From: Bacteroidales bacterium
GTDB lineage: Bacteria; Bacteroidota; Bacteroidia; Bacteroidales; JAEINX01
Assembly (NCBI GenBank): GCA_016342645.1
Contig: JAEINX010000033.1
Location: forward strand, 1-37,808
Reading direction: 5' to 3'
DNA: 37,808 nucleotides
Part shown: positions 16,603 to 26,407 of the stretch, in pieces
How positions within the stretch are numbered: position 1 is the stretch's first letter
Layout: every line of letters starts with the position of its first letter
Program-made: the position numbers and the translations under genes
The notes under the pieces: model-generated
Told to the model about the DNA's origin: nothing
The model's database searches: none
Seen by the model: the letters and a program-made list of their open reading frames with translations, nothing else

Positions 16603-19600
16603 TTACAAATTTATATTAATAATTACCTCAGTTCCTTTTTCGGATGAAGTATTTATCAATAATTCTCCGTTCATATCATTAACTCTTTTTTTAATGCTTT
16701 CCATTCCGGTCCCCTTCGGTTTTTTAAGCATCCCGCAACCATTATCCTTAACTACAATTTTTACTGTTGATCCTGTTTTTGTTAAAATTATTTCGGTATA
16801 ATTGGCTTTTGAGTGTTTGGCAACATTATTTACAAGTTCTTTAATAATCAGGTAGGAGTTGTTAAGAATTTCTGATGGGATATCTTTTCTAAAAAACTCA
16901 TCGTCAAGTTTAATTTTATATTCGATATCATTATGAGTACGAACAATATAATCTGTAAGCCTTGTTTTAATTTTTTTCGGGCTGTCGTTTTCAGGTTTCA
17001 TAAACCAAATAATATCTCTGATTGACTCAACTGTCCGATTACTTAAAACCAAAATATCATTACCGACTTTTTTTGCTTTTTCATCATTAAAACTCTTTCC
17101 AGACATTTTTTGCCCGATTAAATGAATGCTGCTAATATTGGAACCTATTTCGTCGTGCAAATCATGAGCAAGCTTGGTACGAATAGCTTTTACTCTTTTT
17201 GCGTTTCTGTGCCTATTCCATAATATTGCAAGAAGAATACTTACAATTATAAAAAAAACAGCAATTTTAAAAATTAAAGTTGCCCAAAAAGGTGGTTTAA
17301 TAAAAACTGGTATGTGTGTGGTGCTGCTATTCCATTCATCCGGTATTTTTGTTGACTTAAGTCTGATTTTGTATTTTCCATGTGGAAGGTTAGAAAAAAC
17401 TATATTCCTCTGTTTACCCAAGTCTATCCATTCATCATGTAGAGGGTCGATTCGATAAGAATAATGAATTTTTTCCTGATCAGAAAATTCAGGGCTGACA
17501 AAATCAATTGAAAATAAATTCTCAGTCAAATAGCTAATCTCTATACATTTATTAGTATCAGGGAATGCATATTTTCTATTGGTTCCATGAATATGAAATT
17601 CGCTAATTACTAATTCATTTATACTATCAGTTTTAAGAAGGCTGTCGGGATTAAACATAGAAATTCCTTCCTGAGTTCCAAAATACATATTCCCTTTATT
17701 ATCTTTACAATATGCTCCAAAACTAAAAGCATCGTAAACCAGCCCATCTTTGGTGCTAAAATTTCTAAAGGTTTCATTTTCCGGATTAAAGCAACTTAAA
17801 CCATTATTTGTTGATAACCAAAGATTGCCCATTTTATCCTCAAGAATACCAAAAACAGCATCATTGCAAAGACCGTTTGAGGTGGTGTAAATTTTAATTT
17901 CATTTGTTTTTGTATTGATTTTATTCAAACCTCCACCAAAAGTTCCTGCCCAAAGAATTTCATTACTATCTTCAAATACACAAAAAACAGTTTTGCAGGA
18001 AATAGTATTCTTCTCCCCTGATTTATGTTTGTATGATTTTAAAATATTTGCGTTTTCATCAATCATTAAAACTCCACCTTCAGTTCCCAAAAAATAGTTG
18101 CCATTTTTAGATTGAATAATATCAAAAATTAAACTTTCATCAGTAATATCATTTTTATTCCCGAGCAGAAAAGTCTCAATAGTTTTATTATCAGAGTATT
18201 TAATCAAACCACCCATGGCGCAAAACCATGTATTTTTATCTTTGTCGATGAAAATATCCCTTACATACAAATCATAATTTTTAATTTTTTTATTGTAAAA
18301 TGAATCCAATTTTTGTGTATAATGATTATACCTGAAAATTCCATTATATGATCCTTTATGAAAGCTTCCTATCCATAGTGTAGAATCGGTATCAGGCAAA
18401 ACAGATTCAATTATTAATTCATTTTCGGTAAAATTATTTAAATGAAATTTTGTTTTGTTCTCTTTAATATCTATTTGAACTAAACCGCCATCTCGTGTTC
18501 CTGCCCATATATCTCCGGTAAATTCATCAAAACACATACCTCTGATGAAGTTGCCGCTAAGTTGATGAGTTGATGAATTCGATTTTGAAAAATTCTTAAA
18601 TCTATTTTTGTTTTTAGAATAAAAATTAATACCGTTTTGTTCGGTTGTTATCCAAATATTTTTATTTTTATCTTCATAAATTCTTCTTGTCGATACACCT
18701 TTAAAAGACTCTCGACGATTAGGTTGTTGTTGTATATGATCTAATTTATTACCATGTATATCGAAAATTATGACACCCATAGTGCTTGTACTAACCCAAA
18801 CATTTCCCTCAATTTCAGTAAAATAAATAAAATGAAAGTCATTATTTTTTTCTAAGCTGTCAATTTTAACAATTTTTACCGAATCATTATTATCAATAAT
18901 AGCCAGGTCGTATGATTTATTAGCATCTAACTTATTTAACCAGATTTTAGCGAATTTATCTACAAAAAAATATTTTGAATTAAATATATTGCTAAGTAGT
19001 ATTTTATAAGAATTATCGCAAATATTATATTTTATTAACTTATTATCAGAAATAAACCAAACATAATATTTGTCATACTTAACAACAGATAAAACAGCTT
19101 TGTTATAAATCATGTAATTTCTTATGGTTTTTGAAATTTTGTCAAAACATAATAAGCAACTATCATAAGAAAACCATAATTTTGAAATGGATTTCTCTAA
19201 AGATTTTGTTGAAAAAGATGATAAAATGATTTCACTATCTTTCTTATTTTCTAATATAATTACTCTTTTCAATTCCTTATTATATTTGAATTTCAGATTT
19301 CTCAATCGCTTGTTTAATAACGTATCGTATAGCTTAAGTTCAGTAAAATCCAGATATTTTTTCCATGGACAAAATCCGTTTTGATGATTATAAAAATAAA
19401 GTTTTATAAGAGAGTTATTTACAAAAAGTCCAATATCATTATTTTCCTCAATTTTTAATCCGTATTTATGGTAGTTTCCTCCTATTGAAGAACTATCGGA
19501 TGGATTATTCCTGAAAATTTCAAAATCATAACCATCAAAACGATTTAATCCATCTTCAGTTGAAATCCAGATGAAACCATATTTGTCTTGAACTACTTCA

Positions 19601-19740
19601 AACACTGTATTATTTGATAGTCCGTTACTTACGTTGTAATTAATAAATATGTTATCTGAAAAATCGTTTTGTGAAAACAGTAAAGAATTTGTTATCAAAA
19701 CATTTGTAAAAACAAAAATGATTCTAAAAAAAAATCTCAT
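16603..19740 (-). CDS. Beta-propeller sensor histidine kinase
   Basis: A 1045-residue kinase. A signal peptide (to about residue 24) is followed by a periplasmic propeller of Reg_prop repeats (about 35-740), with blades such as DKYGFIWISTEDGLNRFDGY, DKNKNIWITTE, EILWAGTFGGGL and GNLWLSTNNGLSCF. A Y_Y_Y domain follows (HYSYRIDPLHDEWIDLG, about 745-815). One membrane segment at about 820-841 leads to a HisKA_3 dimerisation helix with phospho-acceptor His862 (AHDLHDEIGS) and a HATPase domain (ELVNNVAKH, DNGCGM, GTGMESI). It has the periplasmic design of Bacteroides hybrid two-component systems but no fused receiver or AraC domain; the partner regulator is the next gene. The ligand is unknown. 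Confidence 0.93.
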   Translation of the reverse strand: MRFFFRIIFVFTNVLITNSLLFSQNDFSDNIFINYNVSNGLSNNTVFEVVQDKYGFIWISTEDGLNRFDGYDFEIFRNNPSDSSSIGGNYHKYGLKIEENNDIGLFVNNSLIKLYFYNHQNGFCPWKKYLDFTELKLYDTLLNKRLRNLKFKYNKELKRVIILENKKDSEIILSSFSTKSLEKSISKLWFSYDSCLLCFDKISKTIRNYMIYNKAVLSVVKYDKYYVWFISDNKLIKYNICDNSYKILLSNIFNSKYFFVDKFAKIWLNKLDANKSYDLAIIDNNDSVKIVKIDSLEKNNDFHFIYFTEIEGNVWVSTSTMGVIIFDIHGNKLDHIQQQPNRRESFKGVSTRRIYEDKNKNIWITTEQNGINFYSKNKNRFKNFSKSNSSTHQLSGNFIRGMCFDEFTGDIWAGTRDGGLVQIDIKENKTKFHLNNFTENELIIESVLPDTDSTLWIGSFHKGSYNGIFRYNHYTQKLDSFYNKKIKNYDLYVRDIFIDKDKNTWFCAMGGLIKYSDNKTIETFLLGNKNDITDESLIFDIIQSKNGNYFLGTEGGVLMIDENANILKSYKHKSGEKNTISCKTVFCVFEDSNEILWAGTFGGGLNKINTKTNEIKIYTTSNGLCNDAVFGILEDKMGNLWLSTNNGLSCFNPENETFRNFSTKDGLVYDAFSFGAYCKDNKGNMYFGTQEGISMFNPDSLLKTDSINELVISEFHIHGTNRKYAFPDTNKCIEISYLTENLFSIDFVSPEFSDQEKIHYSYRIDPLHDEWIDLGKQRNIVFSNLPHGKYKIRLKSTKIPDEWNSSTTHIPVFIKPPFWATLIFKIAVFFIIVSILLAILWNRHRNAKRVKAIRTKLAHDLHDEIGSNISSIHLIGQKMSGKSFNDEKAKKVGNDILVLSNRTVESIRDIIWFMKPENDSPKKIKTRLTDYIVRTHNDIEYKIKLDDEFFRKDIPSEILNNSYLIIKELVNNVAKHSKANYTEIILTKTGSTVKIVVKDNGCGMLKKPKGTGMESIKKRVNDMNGELLINTSSEKGTEVIININL

Positions 19741-19753
19741 AAGCTAATCACTG

Positions 19754-19785
19754 CAAAAATATAATCTTCGCAAAATCTTTTTCAA
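19754..19785 (-). promoter_or_regulatory. Full Bacteroidota promoter of the sensor kinase
   Basis: On the minus strand: TTG (19785-19783), 21 bases, TATTTTTG (19761-19754). The start codon at 19740 is 13 bases past the -7 box, so the transcript would have almost no leader. Confidence 0.6.
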
Positions 19786-19863
19786 TAGATATCTTATTTC
19801 CTTTTGTATCTATTTTATTTCTGACATTTAATAATATTTGTTTACAAAAATAGTCATTAATTT

Positions 19864-19894
19864 TTGAAAAAATATTCAAATTCTATTACCTTTG
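19864..19894 (+). promoter_or_regulatory. Full Bacteroidota promoter of murB
   Basis: TTG at 19864-19866, 20 bases, TACCTTTG at 19887-19894. The ATG at 19911 follows 16 bases later, giving a very short leader. Confidence 0.6.
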
Positions 19895-19910
19895 AATTAA
19901 ATTAAAATTA

Positions 19911-20927
19911 ATGAAGATTAAAGAAAATTTTTCTTTAAAAGCATTTAATACATTTGGAATTGATGTGAAAGCAAAATTCTTTGTCGAAATCAATTCTGAT
20001 GAAGATATTTTTTCGTTTTTAAAATTTATTAAAGAAACCGGAGAAGAGTTTTTATTTCTGGGAGGAGGAAGTAATATTTTGTTTTCTAAAAATTTTGACG
20101 GAATAGTTGGAAAAATTAATACTAAAGGGATAAAAATCTGCGAAGAAGATGATAATCAGGTTAAAATTAAAATAAAAGCAGGAGAAGAATGGGATAATCT
20201 TGTTGAGTTTTGTGCAAATAACAATTTTAACGATATAGAAAATCTATCGATGATTCCGGGTACATGTGGTGCTGCACCGATACAAAATATCGGAGCTTAC
20301 GGAACAGAATTAAAAGACGTCCTCATGGAACTTGAGGCAATTAAACTGGAAAGCGGAAAAAAAATCATTTTTCAAAATAATGATTGTGAATTTTCTTATC
20401 GAAACAGTATTTTTAAAAACAAACTAAAAGGAAAATTTTTAATTACCGCAATTTTTCTTAATCTTTCCAAAAAACCGGTTTTTAAAATTGATTATGGCAC
20501 TATTAGAGAAGAAATAAAAAAATTAAAAGAAGAAAAACTTTCTGCAAAAGTAATTCGAAAAGCTATTTGCAATATTCGTAGAAAAAAGCTTCCCGATCCT
20601 TTGGAAATTGGTAATGCCGGAAGTTTTTTTAAAAATCCAATAATTAGCTGTCAGCGATTTCAAAAAATTAAAAATCAATTTGCAGAGATCAAATCATTTC
20701 CTCAGGAGAATGATAAAATAAAATTGTCGGCAGCACAACTCATTGAATTATGTGGATGGAAAGCAAAGAAAATCAAAAATGTAGGTACTTATAGCAAACA
20801 ACCCTTAGTTTTAGTTAATTATGGAAATGCATCGGGAGAAGAAATTGTCTCATTTGCAAATATGATAGAGCAATCGGTTTTTGAGAAATTTGGAATAAAT
20901 CTTGAAAAAGAGGTAAATCAAATTTAA
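19911..20927 (+). CDS. murB: UDP-N-acetylenolpyruvoylglucosamine reductase MurB
   Basis: A 338-residue flavoenzyme that reduces UDP-GlcNAc-enolpyruvate to UDP-MurNAc in the cytoplasm, the second committed step of peptidoglycan synthesis. FAD-binding blocks: LGGGSNILFS (50-59) and MIPGTCGAAPIQNIGAYGTE. The substrate-side Tyr is in CEFSYRNSIF. The catalytic proton donor is Ser238 in GNAGSFFKNP. The C-terminal block AAQLIELCGWKAKKIKNVGT and YSKQPLVLVNYGNASGEE is typical of the long type I enzyme. It is transcribed alone, with its own promoter, divergent from the sensor kinase gene. Confidence 0.96.
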   Translation: MKIKENFSLKAFNTFGIDVKAKFFVEINSDEDIFSFLKFIKETGEEFLFLGGGSNILFSKNFDGIVGKINTKGIKICEEDDNQVKIKIKAGEEWDNLVEFCANNNFNDIENLSMIPGTCGAAPIQNIGAYGTELKDVLMELEAIKLESGKKIIFQNNDCEFSYRNSIFKNKLKGKFLITAIFLNLSKKPVFKIDYGTIREEIKKLKEEKLSAKVIRKAICNIRRKKLPDPLEIGNAGSFFKNPIISCQRFQKIKNQFAEIKSFPQENDKIKLSAAQLIELCGWKAKKIKNVGTYSKQPLVLVNYGNASGEEIVSFANMIEQSVFEKFGINLEKEVNQI

Positions 20928-20970
20928 CTTATTAACCTATTAATTATTTTTAAAAAAAACACTTATTTAC

Positions 20971-21002
20971 TTGGAATTATCAATTAAGAAAATGTAATTT
21001 TG
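20971..21002 (+). promoter_or_regulatory. Full Bacteroidota promoter of gdhA
   Basis: TTG at 20971-20973, 21 bases, TAATTTTG at 20995-21002. The transcript would start near 21010, leaving a leader of about 70 bases made mostly of AATAAATAAAA repeats before the ATG at 21082. Confidence 0.6.
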
Positions 21003-21081
21003 CACTGTGAATTAAATAACATTGTTATTTATTAACAAAAATAATAAAAAATAAATAAAAAATAAATAAAAAATATAAGAG

Positions 21082-22419
21082 ATGAATTTAGAGAGATTTA
21101 TGAATGGCCTGGAAAAGAAACATCCGGGAGAACTTGAATATCTTCAAGCCGTTCGCGAAGTTTTAGAGTCAATAGAAGATGTTGTAAATGAAAATCCTCA
21201 TTTCGAAACCTCTGGCATAATTGATAGGATTGTCGAGCCTGACAGAATTTTAACTTTCAAAGTGCCATGGGTTGATGATAATGGAAAAGTTCATGTTAAC
21301 CTCGGTTATCGTGTGCAATTTAACAATGCAATTGGGCCTTACAAAGGTGGTTTGCGATTTCACCCAAGTGTAAATCTAAGTATTTTAAAGTTTTTAGGCT
21401 TCGAACAAATTTTCAAAAACAGCCTTACATCTCTGCCTATGGGTGGAGGAAAAGGTGGCTCTGATTTCGATCCCAAAGGAAAATCAGATAACGAAATAAT
21501 GCGTTTTTGCCAGGCATTTATGATGGAGCTGTGGAGACTTATCGGCCCTGAAACCGATGTGCCTGCCGGTGATATTGGCGTTGGTGGAAAAGAAATTGGT
21601 TTTCTTTTTGGAATGTATAAGAAATTAGCTCAGGAACATACAGGTGTTTTAACCGGTAAAGGACTAAATTGGGGCGGAAGCCTTATCAGGCCGGAAGCAA
21701 CAGGTTTCGGAGCAGTTTATTTTGCTAAGGAAATGCTCAAAACCAAAGGCGAAACTTTTGAAGGAAAAACAGTAGCTATCAGTGGTTTTGGTAACGTTGC
21801 TTGGGGAGCTACTCAAAAAGTTACCGAATTAGGTGGTAAAGTTGTTACTTTATCAGGCCCCGATGGTTATATTTATGATCCTGAAGGTGTTTCAGGTGAA
21901 AAAATTAAATATATGCTTGAACTTAGAGCTTCAAATCAGGACATAGTAAAACCATATTCTTACGAATTTCCGGAAGCAAAATTCTTTCAGGGAAAACATC
22001 CATGGGAAGTAAAATGCGATGTTGCATTACCTTGTGCAACACAAAATGAGTTAAATAAAGAAGATGCCGAAACATTAGTGAAAAACGGATGTATTTGTGT
22101 TGCCGAAGGTGCAAACATGCCTTCTACTCCTGAAGCTGTTGAAGTATTCCTCGAAAACAAAATCTTATTCGGACCCGGAAAAGCTGTTAATGCTGGTGGT
22201 GTTGCTACTTCAGGCCTCGAAATGTCGCAAAACTCTATGAAACTCGGTTGGCCGGCTAAAGAAGTTGACGAACGCTTGCATCATATTATGATAACCATTC
22301 ATGAATCTTGTGTTAAACACGGAAAAGATGCAGATGGTTATGTAAATTATGTAAAGGGCGCAAATATAGCAGGTTTCTTAAAAGTTGCAAATGCAATGAT
22401 AGATCTTGGTGTTTTGTAA
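21082..22419 (+). CDS. gdhA: Glutamate dehydrogenase, NADP-type
   Basis: A 445-residue hexameric-type glutamate dehydrogenase that interconverts 2-oxoglutarate plus ammonia and glutamate. The active-site blocks are GPYKGGLRFHPSVN, the catalytic-lysine loop LPMGGGKGGSDFDPKGKSD and the Asp-containing VPAGDIGVGGKEIGF. The Rossmann domain shows ISGFGNVAWGATQK. Length and the LNWGGSLIRPEATGFGAVYF block place it with small bacterial biosynthetic (NADPH) enzymes; coenzyme choice is inferred from that similarity. It has its own promoter and terminator and so is monocistronic. Confidence 0.96.
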   Translation: MNLERFMNGLEKKHPGELEYLQAVREVLESIEDVVNENPHFETSGIIDRIVEPDRILTFKVPWVDDNGKVHVNLGYRVQFNNAIGPYKGGLRFHPSVNLSILKFLGFEQIFKNSLTSLPMGGGKGGSDFDPKGKSDNEIMRFCQAFMMELWRLIGPETDVPAGDIGVGGKEIGFLFGMYKKLAQEHTGVLTGKGLNWGGSLIRPEATGFGAVYFAKEMLKTKGETFEGKTVAISGFGNVAWGATQKVTELGGKVVTLSGPDGYIYDPEGVSGEKIKYMLELRASNQDIVKPYSYEFPEAKFFQGKHPWEVKCDVALPCATQNELNKEDAETLVKNGCICVAEGANMPSTPEAVEVFLENKILFGPGKAVNAGGVATSGLEMSQNSMKLGWPAKEVDERLHHIMITIHESCVKHGKDADGYVNYVKGANIAGFLKVANAMIDLGVL

Positions 22420-22437
22420 AATTTTATTTTATTAAAC

Positions 22438-22478
22438 AGCTTCCAGTCCGTTTATTCGGCTTGGAAGCTTTTTTTTTG
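22438..22478 (+). terminator. Rho-independent terminator of gdhA
   Basis: AGCTTCCAGTCCG pairs with CGGCTTGGAAGCT across a six-base loop TTTATT (one mismatch, one G-T), and is followed by a run of T at 22469-22477. Confidence 0.92.
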
Positions 22479-22544
22479 AAAAGATAGGATGATACAAATC
22501 AGGGTGCCGAAAGATGTAGAGTGATGGATTGCTTTGTCTTGTTT

Positions 22545-25178
22545 CTATTTCAGTGCATCCAACTGTTCTTCAATAACTTTAATTTTTGCTTCAGCGTCCA
22601 ATTGTTTTTTCCGTTCCATTTCAACTACCTTTTCGGGGGCGTTATTAACAAAGCGTTCGTTGCTGAGTTTTTTTGATACCGAAATCAAAAAACCTTTAGT
22701 ATATTTTAAGTCATCTTCAAGTTTTTTAATCTCTGATTCAGGGTCAAGTAAATCACTCATAGGAATAAAAAACTCTGTAGATTTTACAATAAACGACAAC
22801 GAATCTTCAACTTTTTCATCCGTATAGTCAATTTTATTCAAATTACAAAGCTTAGAAATCAGGCTATCAAAAGTAAGGTCAGGGCTTTCGTCATTGTTCT
22901 TTTTAATAAAAATTTCAAGTTCTTCTTTGTTCGGAATATTTTTTTCTTTCCTAAAATTTCTTATTGCAATAATTACATCTTTTGCAAATTCAAATTGATT
23001 TAGAATAGTTTTATCGGTTTTGCCGTATTTGGGCATATCAGAAATAATTATGCAGTCATTTTCATCCCTATCTTTTAATAAATGCCAAATTTCTTCGGTA
23101 ATAAAAGGCATGAAAGGATGAAGGATTTTCATAAGTTTTTCGAAAAATTTTATGCTACTTTCAAGTGTATATTTGTCGATAGGTTTTTGATAAGCAGGCT
23201 TTATCATTTCAAGATACCATGAGCAGAAATCATCCCAAATCAATTTATAAGTAAGCATCAAAGCATCCGAAATTCGATATTTTAAAAAGTGATCGTCAAG
23301 AATTTTTATTGTTGAATTTAATTTTGCCTCAAACCATTCAATTGAAATTTTACTCGATTGGGGTTGTATTAAATTTTCGTCAGTTGTCCAGCCTTTTATC
23401 AAACGAAGTGCATTCCATATTTTATTAGAAAAATTCCTTCCTTGCTCGCACAAAATTTCGTCGAAAGGCAAATCATTTCCTGCCGGTGATGTCAATAGCA
23501 TTCCTACTCTAACTCCGTCTGCACCATAAATTTTCATTAACTTGATAGGATCAGGTGAGTTACCAAGAGATTTCGACATTTTTCTTCCTTGCTTATCGCG
23601 AACTATTCCGGTTAAATAAACATTTTTGAAAGGAATGTCGTTTCTATATTCTATGCCTGCCATAATCATTCTTGCAACCCAAAAAAATAAAATTTCGGGA
23701 GCAGTAATCAAATCATTTGTCGGATAATAATATTTAATGTCTTCGTTTTCGGGAAAACGAATTCCATCGAAAACCGAAATCGGCCACAACCAAGACGAAA
23801 ACCATGTGTCCAAAACATCCTCATCTTGTCGAATATCGATAATTTTCAAATCAGGCAAATCAAATTTTTTCTTTGCCATTTCATAAGCTTCTTCCTTGCT
23901 TTTAGCAACAAGCATCTCTCTGTTTGGAAGATAATAAACCGGAATTCTCTGACCCCACCAAAGTTGACGCGAAATACACCAATCTCTGCAATTTTCCATC
24001 CAATGCCGATAAGTGTTTTTGAATTTCTTTGGATAAAAATTAATGGTGTCGTTCATAACTATGTCAAGTGCAGGTTTTGCCAATTCCGACATTTTCAGAA
24101 ACCATTGCAGCGATAATTTTGGTTCAATAATTTCATCGGTTCTTTCCGAAAAACCAATCTTGTTTACATAATCTTCAATTTTTACAAGATGGCCTTTTTC
24201 TTTTAGTTCGGCAACAATTTCATCACGGGCGACAAATCTATCTTTTCCGATAAAAAGTTCGGCTTTTTCATTCAAAGTCCCGTCATCATTAAAAATATCA
24301 ATAGTATCAAGCTTATGCTTTATACCAATATTATAATCATTTATATCGTGAGCAGGTGTGATTTTTAAACAACCTGTTCCAAATTCACGATCAACATATT
24401 CATCCTGAATTATAGGAACCGAGCGATTTACTAAAGGAATTATTACATTTTTCCCGACAAGATGTCGAAATCTTTCATCCTCGGGATTAACACAAACGGC
24501 CGTATCGCCGAGAATTGTTTCGGGGCGTGTGGTAGCAATTGTAAGCCATTGGTCGTTTTCGCCTTCAATTTTATATCTAAAATAATAAAGTTTAGATTGA
24601 ACTTCTTTATGAATAACCTCCTCATCCGAAAGTGCTGTCAGAGCTTTTGGGTCCCAATTCACCATACGAACTCCGCGATAAATAAGTCCCTTATTAAAGA
24701 GGTCAATAAATACATCAATTACCGATTCATACATTGATTCATCCATAGTGAATTTTGTCCTGTCCCAATCGCATGAAGCGCCAAGTTTTTTCAATTGCTC
24801 AAGAATTATTCCGCCATGTTTTTCTTTCCATTCCCATGCGTGATCTAAAAATTCTTTTCTCGAAATTTTTGATTTATCAATACCTTCAGCTTTTAGTTTA
24901 GCAACAACTTTTGCTTCGGTAGCAATTGATGCATGATCGGTACCTGGAACCCAACAAGTATTTTTCCCCTGTAAACGAGCACGCCTTACTAAAACATCTT
25001 GAATGGTGTTGTTCAACATATGACCCATGTGTAATACTCCGGTAACATTAGGTGGTGGAATGGCTATACAATATGCCTCTCTTTCATCGGGAACCGATTT
25101 AAAATACTCTTTATCCATCCAATGTTTATACCATTTATCTTCAGTTGTTGCCGGATTATATTTACTGGGTATCTCCAT
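22545..25178 (-). CDS. valS: Valyl-tRNA synthetase
   Basis: An 877-residue class Ia synthetase that charges tRNA-Val. The HIGH motif is HMGH (50-53) in [18 protein letters not shown], and the KMSKS loop is at residues 533-537 ([14 protein letters not shown]). The inserted CP1 editing domain carries [26 protein letters not shown] is typical of ValS rather than IleS or LeuS. The anticodon-binding domain is followed by the ValS-specific C-terminal coiled coil ([20 protein letters not shown] and on to the end), which grips the tRNA. A -7 box lies upstream at 25237-25244. No T-box leader is visible. Confidence 0.97.
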   Translation of the reverse strand: MEIPSKYNPATTEDKWYKHWMDKEYFKSVPDEREAYCIAIPPPNVTGVLHMGHMLNNTIQDVLVRRARLQGKNTCWVPGTDHASIATEAKVVAKLKAEGIDKSKISRKEFLDHAWEWKEKHGGIILEQLKKLGASCDWDRTKFTMDESMYESVIDVFIDLFNKGLIYRGVRMVNWDPKALTALSDEEVIHKEVQSKLYYFRYKIEGENDQWLTIATTRPETILGDTAVCVNPEDERFRHLVGKNVIIPLVNRSVPIIQDEYVDREFGTGCLKITPAHDINDYNIGIKHKLDTIDIFNDDGTLNEKAELFIGKDRFVARDEIVAELKEKGHLVKIEDYVNKIGFSERTDEIIEPKLSLQWFLKMSELAKPALDIVMNDTINFYPKKFKNTYRHWMENCRDWCISRQLWWGQRIPVYYLPNREMLVAKSKEEAYEMAKKKFDLPDLKIIDIRQDEDVLDTWFSSWLWPISVFDGIRFPENEDIKYYYPTNDLITAPEILFFWVARMIMAGIEYRNDIPFKNVYLTGIVRDKQGRKMSKSLGNSPDPIKLMKIYGADGVRVGMLLTSPAGNDLPFDEILCEQGRNFSNKIWNALRLIKGWTTDENLIQPQSSKISIEWFEAKLNSTIKILDDHFLKYRISDALMLTYKLIWDDFCSWYLEMIKPAYQKPIDKYTLESSIKFFEKLMKILHPFMPFITEEIWHLLKDRDENDCIIISDMPKYGKTDKTILNQFEFAKDVIIAIRNFRKEKNIPNKEELEIFIKKNNDESPDLTFDSLISKLCNLNKIDYTDEKVEDSLSFIVKSTEFFIPMSDLLDPESEIKKLEDDLKYTKGFLISVSKKLSNERFVNNAPEKVVEMERKKQLDAEAKIKVIEEQLDALK

Positions 25179-25236
25179 TATTTTGTATTTTTTCTATTAT
25201 ATGTTTTAAATAATCTTTATTTTCTTAATGAATTTG

Positions 25237-25244
25237 CAAAAGTA
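25237..25244 (-). promoter_or_regulatory. Probable -7 box of valS
   Basis: TACTTTTG on the minus strand (TAnnTTTG), 59 bases before the ATG. There is no clear TTG at 19-21 bases. Confidence 0.4.
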
Positions 25245-25424
25245 GAAAAAATCAGAATAGATTGCTTTATAAAGACTTTTAGAAGGATTTTTTTTCAAAG
25301 AATAGTTATATCGTATAATCCAAATAATTTAAGTAATTAAAAATAATAAAATCTAATCAATTATTAGAAATAAATGCCCTAATTTTGTCAAATATTTTAC
25401 TAAAGAAAAATAAATTGCGTTTTT

Positions 25425-26384
25425 ATGCTTAGCAGAAGATATCTTCGGATAAAAGTTTTACAATCAATATATGCTTTTTTTCAATCCAATAACGATAGAA
25501 TTGATGTTGGAGAACGACAATTATTGACTAATTTAAATAAGATTTTTGAATTATACATTCACCAAATTTCTCTCTTACTTGCTATTGTAAATTTTGCCAA
25601 ACAAAGACAAGAAGAAAGCAAGAAAAAATATTTCCCAACTGAAAACGATATTAACCCAAACAGAAAATTTGTGGATAATCGTTTTATAGCCCAAATAGCG
25701 GCAAACAGAGAATTCTTAAAAAAAGAAGACGCTTTAAGAATTTCATGGAAAAATGAAGAAGAATTAATCAGAAGAATTTATGGGATAATTCGTCAAAGTA
25801 ATGATTTTGTTGAATATATGAACTCTTCCGATGAATCTTATAAAGCTGATAAGGAAATAATCGTTAAAATATTTATGAATTATATTGCCGATTCCGAATC
25901 CCTGCAATATTATTTTGAAGAAAAAAACATTAATTGGGTTGTTGATTATCCTACTTCAATAATGATGCTAATAAAAACCATTAACTCATTCAAAGAAAGT
26001 GATGATGAGTTCAAAGCCTTACCAAAACTTTTCAAGAGTGAGGAAAGCAAGGATAATGAAGATGTTGACTTTATTATTCGATTATTTAGAAAATCAATAC
26101 TCAATCGTGAAAAATTCAGCAAGATGATTTCCGAGAAAGTTAAAAATTGGGAAATCGAACGCTTGGCAATTATGGATATAATTATTTTAGTTATGGCTAT
26201 GACTGAAATGATTGAGTTCCCATCAATTCCAATAAAAGTAACATTTAATGAGTATATTGACATTTCAAAAAACTACAGTACTCCTAAAAGTAAGGTTTTT
26301 ATAAATGGGATGTTAGATAAATTATACGTTGAACTAAAAGAAAAAAATAAAATAAAAAAGACAGGAAGAGGATTAATAGAATAG
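25425..26384 (+). CDS. nusB: NusB, transcription antitermination factor (long Bacteroidota form)
   Basis: A 319-residue protein. The N-terminal LSRRYLRIKVLQSIYAFFQS and the C-terminal half (residues about 210-305: LFRKSILNREKFSKMISEKV, WEIERLAIMDIIILVMAMTE, IPIKVTFNEYIDISKNYSTP, SKVFINGMLDKL) match the NusB fold, which with NusE/S10 binds boxA RNA in rRNA antitermination. The family is usually about 140 residues; the long helical insert between the two halves is normal for Bacteroidota. It is divergent from valS and convergent with trmD, 23 bases apart. Confidence 0.92.
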   Translation: MLSRRYLRIKVLQSIYAFFQSNNDRIDVGERQLLTNLNKIFELYIHQISLLLAIVNFAKQRQEESKKKYFPTENDINPNRKFVDNRFIAQIAANREFLKKEDALRISWKNEEELIRRIYGIIRQSNDFVEYMNSSDESYKADKEIIVKIFMNYIADSESLQYYFEEKNINWVVDYPTSIMMLIKTINSFKESDDEFKALPKLFKSEESKDNEDVDFIIRLFRKSILNREKFSKMISEKVKNWEIERLAIMDIIILVMAMTEMIEFPSIPIKVTFNEYIDISKNYSTPKSKVFINGMLDKLYVELKEKNKIKKTGRGLIE

Positions 26385-26407
26385 GCTTATTAATATATTC
26401 CCAAAAT

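Noticed and set aside
16603-19740. Hybrid two-component system with fused receiver and AraC domain
   Set aside because: The protein ends right after the HATPase domain, and the receiver plus HTH are encoded by a separate gene of the NarL type.
25179-25424. T-box riboswitch upstream of valS
   Set aside because: The 246-base divergent spacer shows no T-box-like sequence or terminator/antiterminator pair, and T-boxes are not expected in this phylum.
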